Below, piece by piece: positions 21,024-22,759 of a stretch of DNA of 22,759 nt. A program made the position numbers and the translations under genes. This stretch comes from Bacillota bacterium (lineage in GTDB: Bacteria; Bacillota; UBA4882; UBA8346), in NCBI GenBank assembly GCA_023436305.1, contig JAEZJQ010000090.1, forward strand, positions 1 through 22,759, read 5' to 3'. Numbering within the stretch: position 1 is the first letter of the stretch; each line of letters begins with the position of its first letter. The notes beneath the pieces are model-generated. The model was not told where the DNA came from and made no database searches. It saw only the letters and a program-made list of their open reading frames with translations.

Positions 21024-22759
21024 CCCCAAAAAACGGGCTTAATATTCCGGGGGATGATGGCCGGTATCGCTTTGTGGAGGCTATCCTTAAGAAATACGGT
21101 CACATACGAAGGGCCACCGGAATGCCGGCCTTGGTATCCTTGAAATTATTCCATTATAAAGCGGGTATTCCCGGTTCCGTTATTCATAATCATATCATAA
21201 CGCACAATTGTTTTTATCAGTTCAATGGGTTCCTTGGTCCCGAAGTGCGTCAAAAAACATTACAATTGATTTCAGATCATTGCCGGCCCGCCGATACATA
21301 TCATCCGGCGCTGAACCGTGGTATGGAAGTAAATCCGGCAAGCCGTGATTCCAATTCGGAACCTGATAATCATGGGCCTTATCATCCGGGTATTCCATTG
21401 AAATCAATCGTTTCGAATATTCCTGATAACCGTGGCCATATCATGGGGCCGGCACTCCGAAGCAAAACCGTCTTGAGGCTTAACCGGCAGTCTATTCTAC
21501 TCCGGCCGTTTTCGATGATTCCGGAAAAAAATTTTCATTCCCGGGATTTGGTACATGGCCGTCCGGATTCTCCGGTTTCTTTCGTGTTAAAAAGTCCGGA
21601 TATGGCGGTGGATTTGACAGATGTGGCGCCACAGGCTAATGCCGCTCATCGGAGTGATACCGGCAAAGTAACATTTTGGACCGTTAAATCGGGAGAAAGC
21701 ATAAACGATAACCAAGATGAACCCAGAAGGTTGGTTATGCAGAATGGGTCTCGTTTTGCAGCCGAAGACCGTTTTAAAACCCGTTTTATAAATAATATGC
21801 CGGGAAATGATAAGTTTTGGTCTTCCATGATTATCACCGTCTCTGACGTAAAGACATATTCAAAATCATGGCGGCGCGATATACATTTGCAACGGAAGGT
21901 GGATCGGCATTTCACCCCTGTGCTGAAACATCTGACGGCGGGGAGAACGCTTAATTTCCACCCCATCCATCAATCATTTATCAATTTTGGCAGCACCAGT
22001 CCGGAAGAACAAGCAATTTTGATGTTCAATGATCAGCATCCAAAGAGGCCTGGTGAAGCAATATTTGCCGGGGCTAAACCGGCGGACGATGTAAGCCACA
22101 ACCGGGACGAATTAAAAACGTTCCTTGATTCAAAGAAGTTCAGTATTGTGGAGAATGGAACCGTAATCAATCGAATATCGGGAAATGATAAGTTATTTTT
22201 GTCTTCCATGATTATCAACGTCCCTGACGTAAAGTCATATTTAAAATCATGGCGGAACGATATTCATTTGCATCGGAGAGCGGACCGGCATTTGGCTCCT
22301 GTGTTGAAATATCTTGCGGCGGGGAGAATGTTTGATTTCCACCCCATCCATCAATCATTTATCAATTCTCGCAGCAATTGTCCGGAGGAGCCGGAAAATT
22401 TGATGTTCACTGAACAGTATCAAAGAAGAACCGGCGAAGCAACATCTGAAGGGGCCGAACCGGCGGGCCGCGAAAGCCATAACCGGGATGAGTTGAAAAC
22501 GTTGCTTTCTGTTAATAACAAATTATTACGGGGCCATTGGGAGCAACGGTTATTGATGTCAAACGAATCTGGAGATTCCAAGCGGGAAATCCCGTCCAAT
22601 TTATTATCAAATTTGATATCGATTCCTACAATCGGCCATCGGAAAGCAGTAGAATCAGGCTTTGATCACCAGCCGGCATTAATCCGGCTTCACCGGCATT
22701 TTTCTTTTCCGGTAAATCGGATTTTAAAACTTGCTCATACGGAGGTTACGGATCTCACG
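20975..22759 (+). CDS. Large unrecognised eCIS-operon protein, C-terminus beyond the window
   Basis: One frame stays open from 20870 to the last base with no stop; from ATG 20975 it gives 595 residues, incomplete at the C-terminus. ATG 20987 is the alternative start; neither has a clear ribosome binding site. The gene lies 47 bases after the tube 2 stop, where Afp-type loci continue with the LysM protein. The part in view is soluble, with no membrane segment, coiled coil or signal, and is rich in His, Arg, Asn, Pro and Ser (for example PGSVIHNHIITHNCFYQFNG near residue 70). Residues 277-382 and 403-509 are tandem copies, about two thirds identical by eye, each containing a SMII-x-V-x-DVK-x-Y-x-KSWR-x-DIHL motif and FHPIHQSFIN. 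I do not recognise a family; it might be a structural part, an adaptor or a cargo. Confidence 0.75.
   Translation, partial: MGWWMIQTKDHFKKPKTPKNGLNIPGDDGRYRFVEAILKKYGHIRRATGMPALVSLKLFHYKAGIPGSVIHNHIITHNCFYQFNGFLGPEVRQKTLQLISDHCRPADTYHPALNRGMEVNPASRDSNSEPDNHGPYHPGIPLKSIVSNIPDNRGHIMGPALRSKTVLRLNRQSILLRPFSMIPEKNFHSRDLVHGRPDSPVSFVLKSPDMAVDLTDVAPQANAAHRSDTGKVTFWTVKSGESINDNQDEPRRLVMQNGSRFAAEDRFKTRFINNMPGNDKFWSSMIITVSDVKTYSKSWRRDIHLQRKVDRHFTPVLKHLTAGRTLNFHPIHQSFINFGSTSPEEQAILMFNDQHPKRPGEAIFAGAKPADDVSHNRDELKTFLDSKKFSIVENGTVINRISGNDKLFLSSMIINVPDVKSYLKSWRNDIHLHRRADRHLAPVLKYLAAGRMFDFHPIHQSFINSRSNCPEEPENLMFTEQYQRRTGEATSEGAEPAGRESHNRDELKTLLSVNNKLLRGHWEQRLLMSNESGDSKREIPSNLLSNLISIPTIGHRKAVESGFDHQPALIRLHRHFSFPVNRILKLAHTEVTDLT
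21803..22500 (+). repeat. Tandem duplication (~126 codons) inside the last gene
   Basis: Unit A (about 21803-22119) begins GGAAATGATAAG and unit B (about 22181-22500) begins the same, 378 bases later; near the ends the offset is 381 because of one inserted codon. Long identical blocks remain, such as CACCCCATCCATCAATCATT. Many differences are amino-acid changing but the frame is kept, which supports real coding. Confidence 0.9.

Noticed and set aside
21222..22218. Several short open frames on the - strand
   Set aside because: They lie opposite a single frame that is open for almost 1.8 kb on the + strand, lack ribosome binding sites, and mirror its duplicated segment.

Overview
The window comes from a bacterial chromosome, most likely a spore-forming Bacillota (Firmicutes). 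Evidence: strong AGGAGG-type ribosome binding sites before nearly every gene, frequent TTG and GTG starts, sigma-A-like promoters, and a small Spo0E-type phosphatase gene. No rRNA, tRNA or CRISPR array was seen. No gene pins the genus.

Positions 1-5492 hold housekeeping-type genes on the + strand: a CPBP (CAAX/Abi) membrane protease, a small membrane-anchored protein of unknown role, a Spo0E-like protein, a class A penicillin-binding protein and an RsuA-type rRNA pseudouridine synthase. A roughly 117-bp dispersed element with terminal inverted repeats lies before the PBP gene; a second copy lies in the injection-system operon at 15350-15467.

Positions 5532-10760 hold a duplicated ammonium-uptake module on the - strand. 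The right pair is intact (amt 9405-10619, glnK 8990-9328). In the left pair the PII gene (5592-5930) is intact but the amt gene (5963-6428) is a decayed pseudogene. Between the pairs is a + strand gene for a secreted protein with four Ig/OmpL47-like repeats. Beyond amt lies an IS481-type transposase gene (10936-11952) whose predicted catalytic residues are replaced. A 14-bp motif occurs four times around these promoters.

Positions 12162-22759 are the most notable part: the first half of an extracellular contractile injection system (eCIS, a phage-tail-like particle of the Afp/PVC family). A good sigma-A promoter precedes a two-module AAA+ ATPase (Afp15-like), a Pvc16/DUF4255 cap protein, a small protein with a disordered tail, two paralogous tail sheaths, a gp19-type tube protein, a baseplate/assembly-type protein, a 59-residue protein missed by length cutoffs, a second tube protein with an unusual Asn/Gly/Ala-rich N-terminal extension, and a long open frame of unknown function that runs off the right edge. 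That last gene carries an internal tandem duplication and is the best candidate here for something undescribed: a lineage-specific structural part or a cargo. Spike, LysM, gp25, baseplate wedge, fibre and tape-measure genes are not in view and would be expected to the right.
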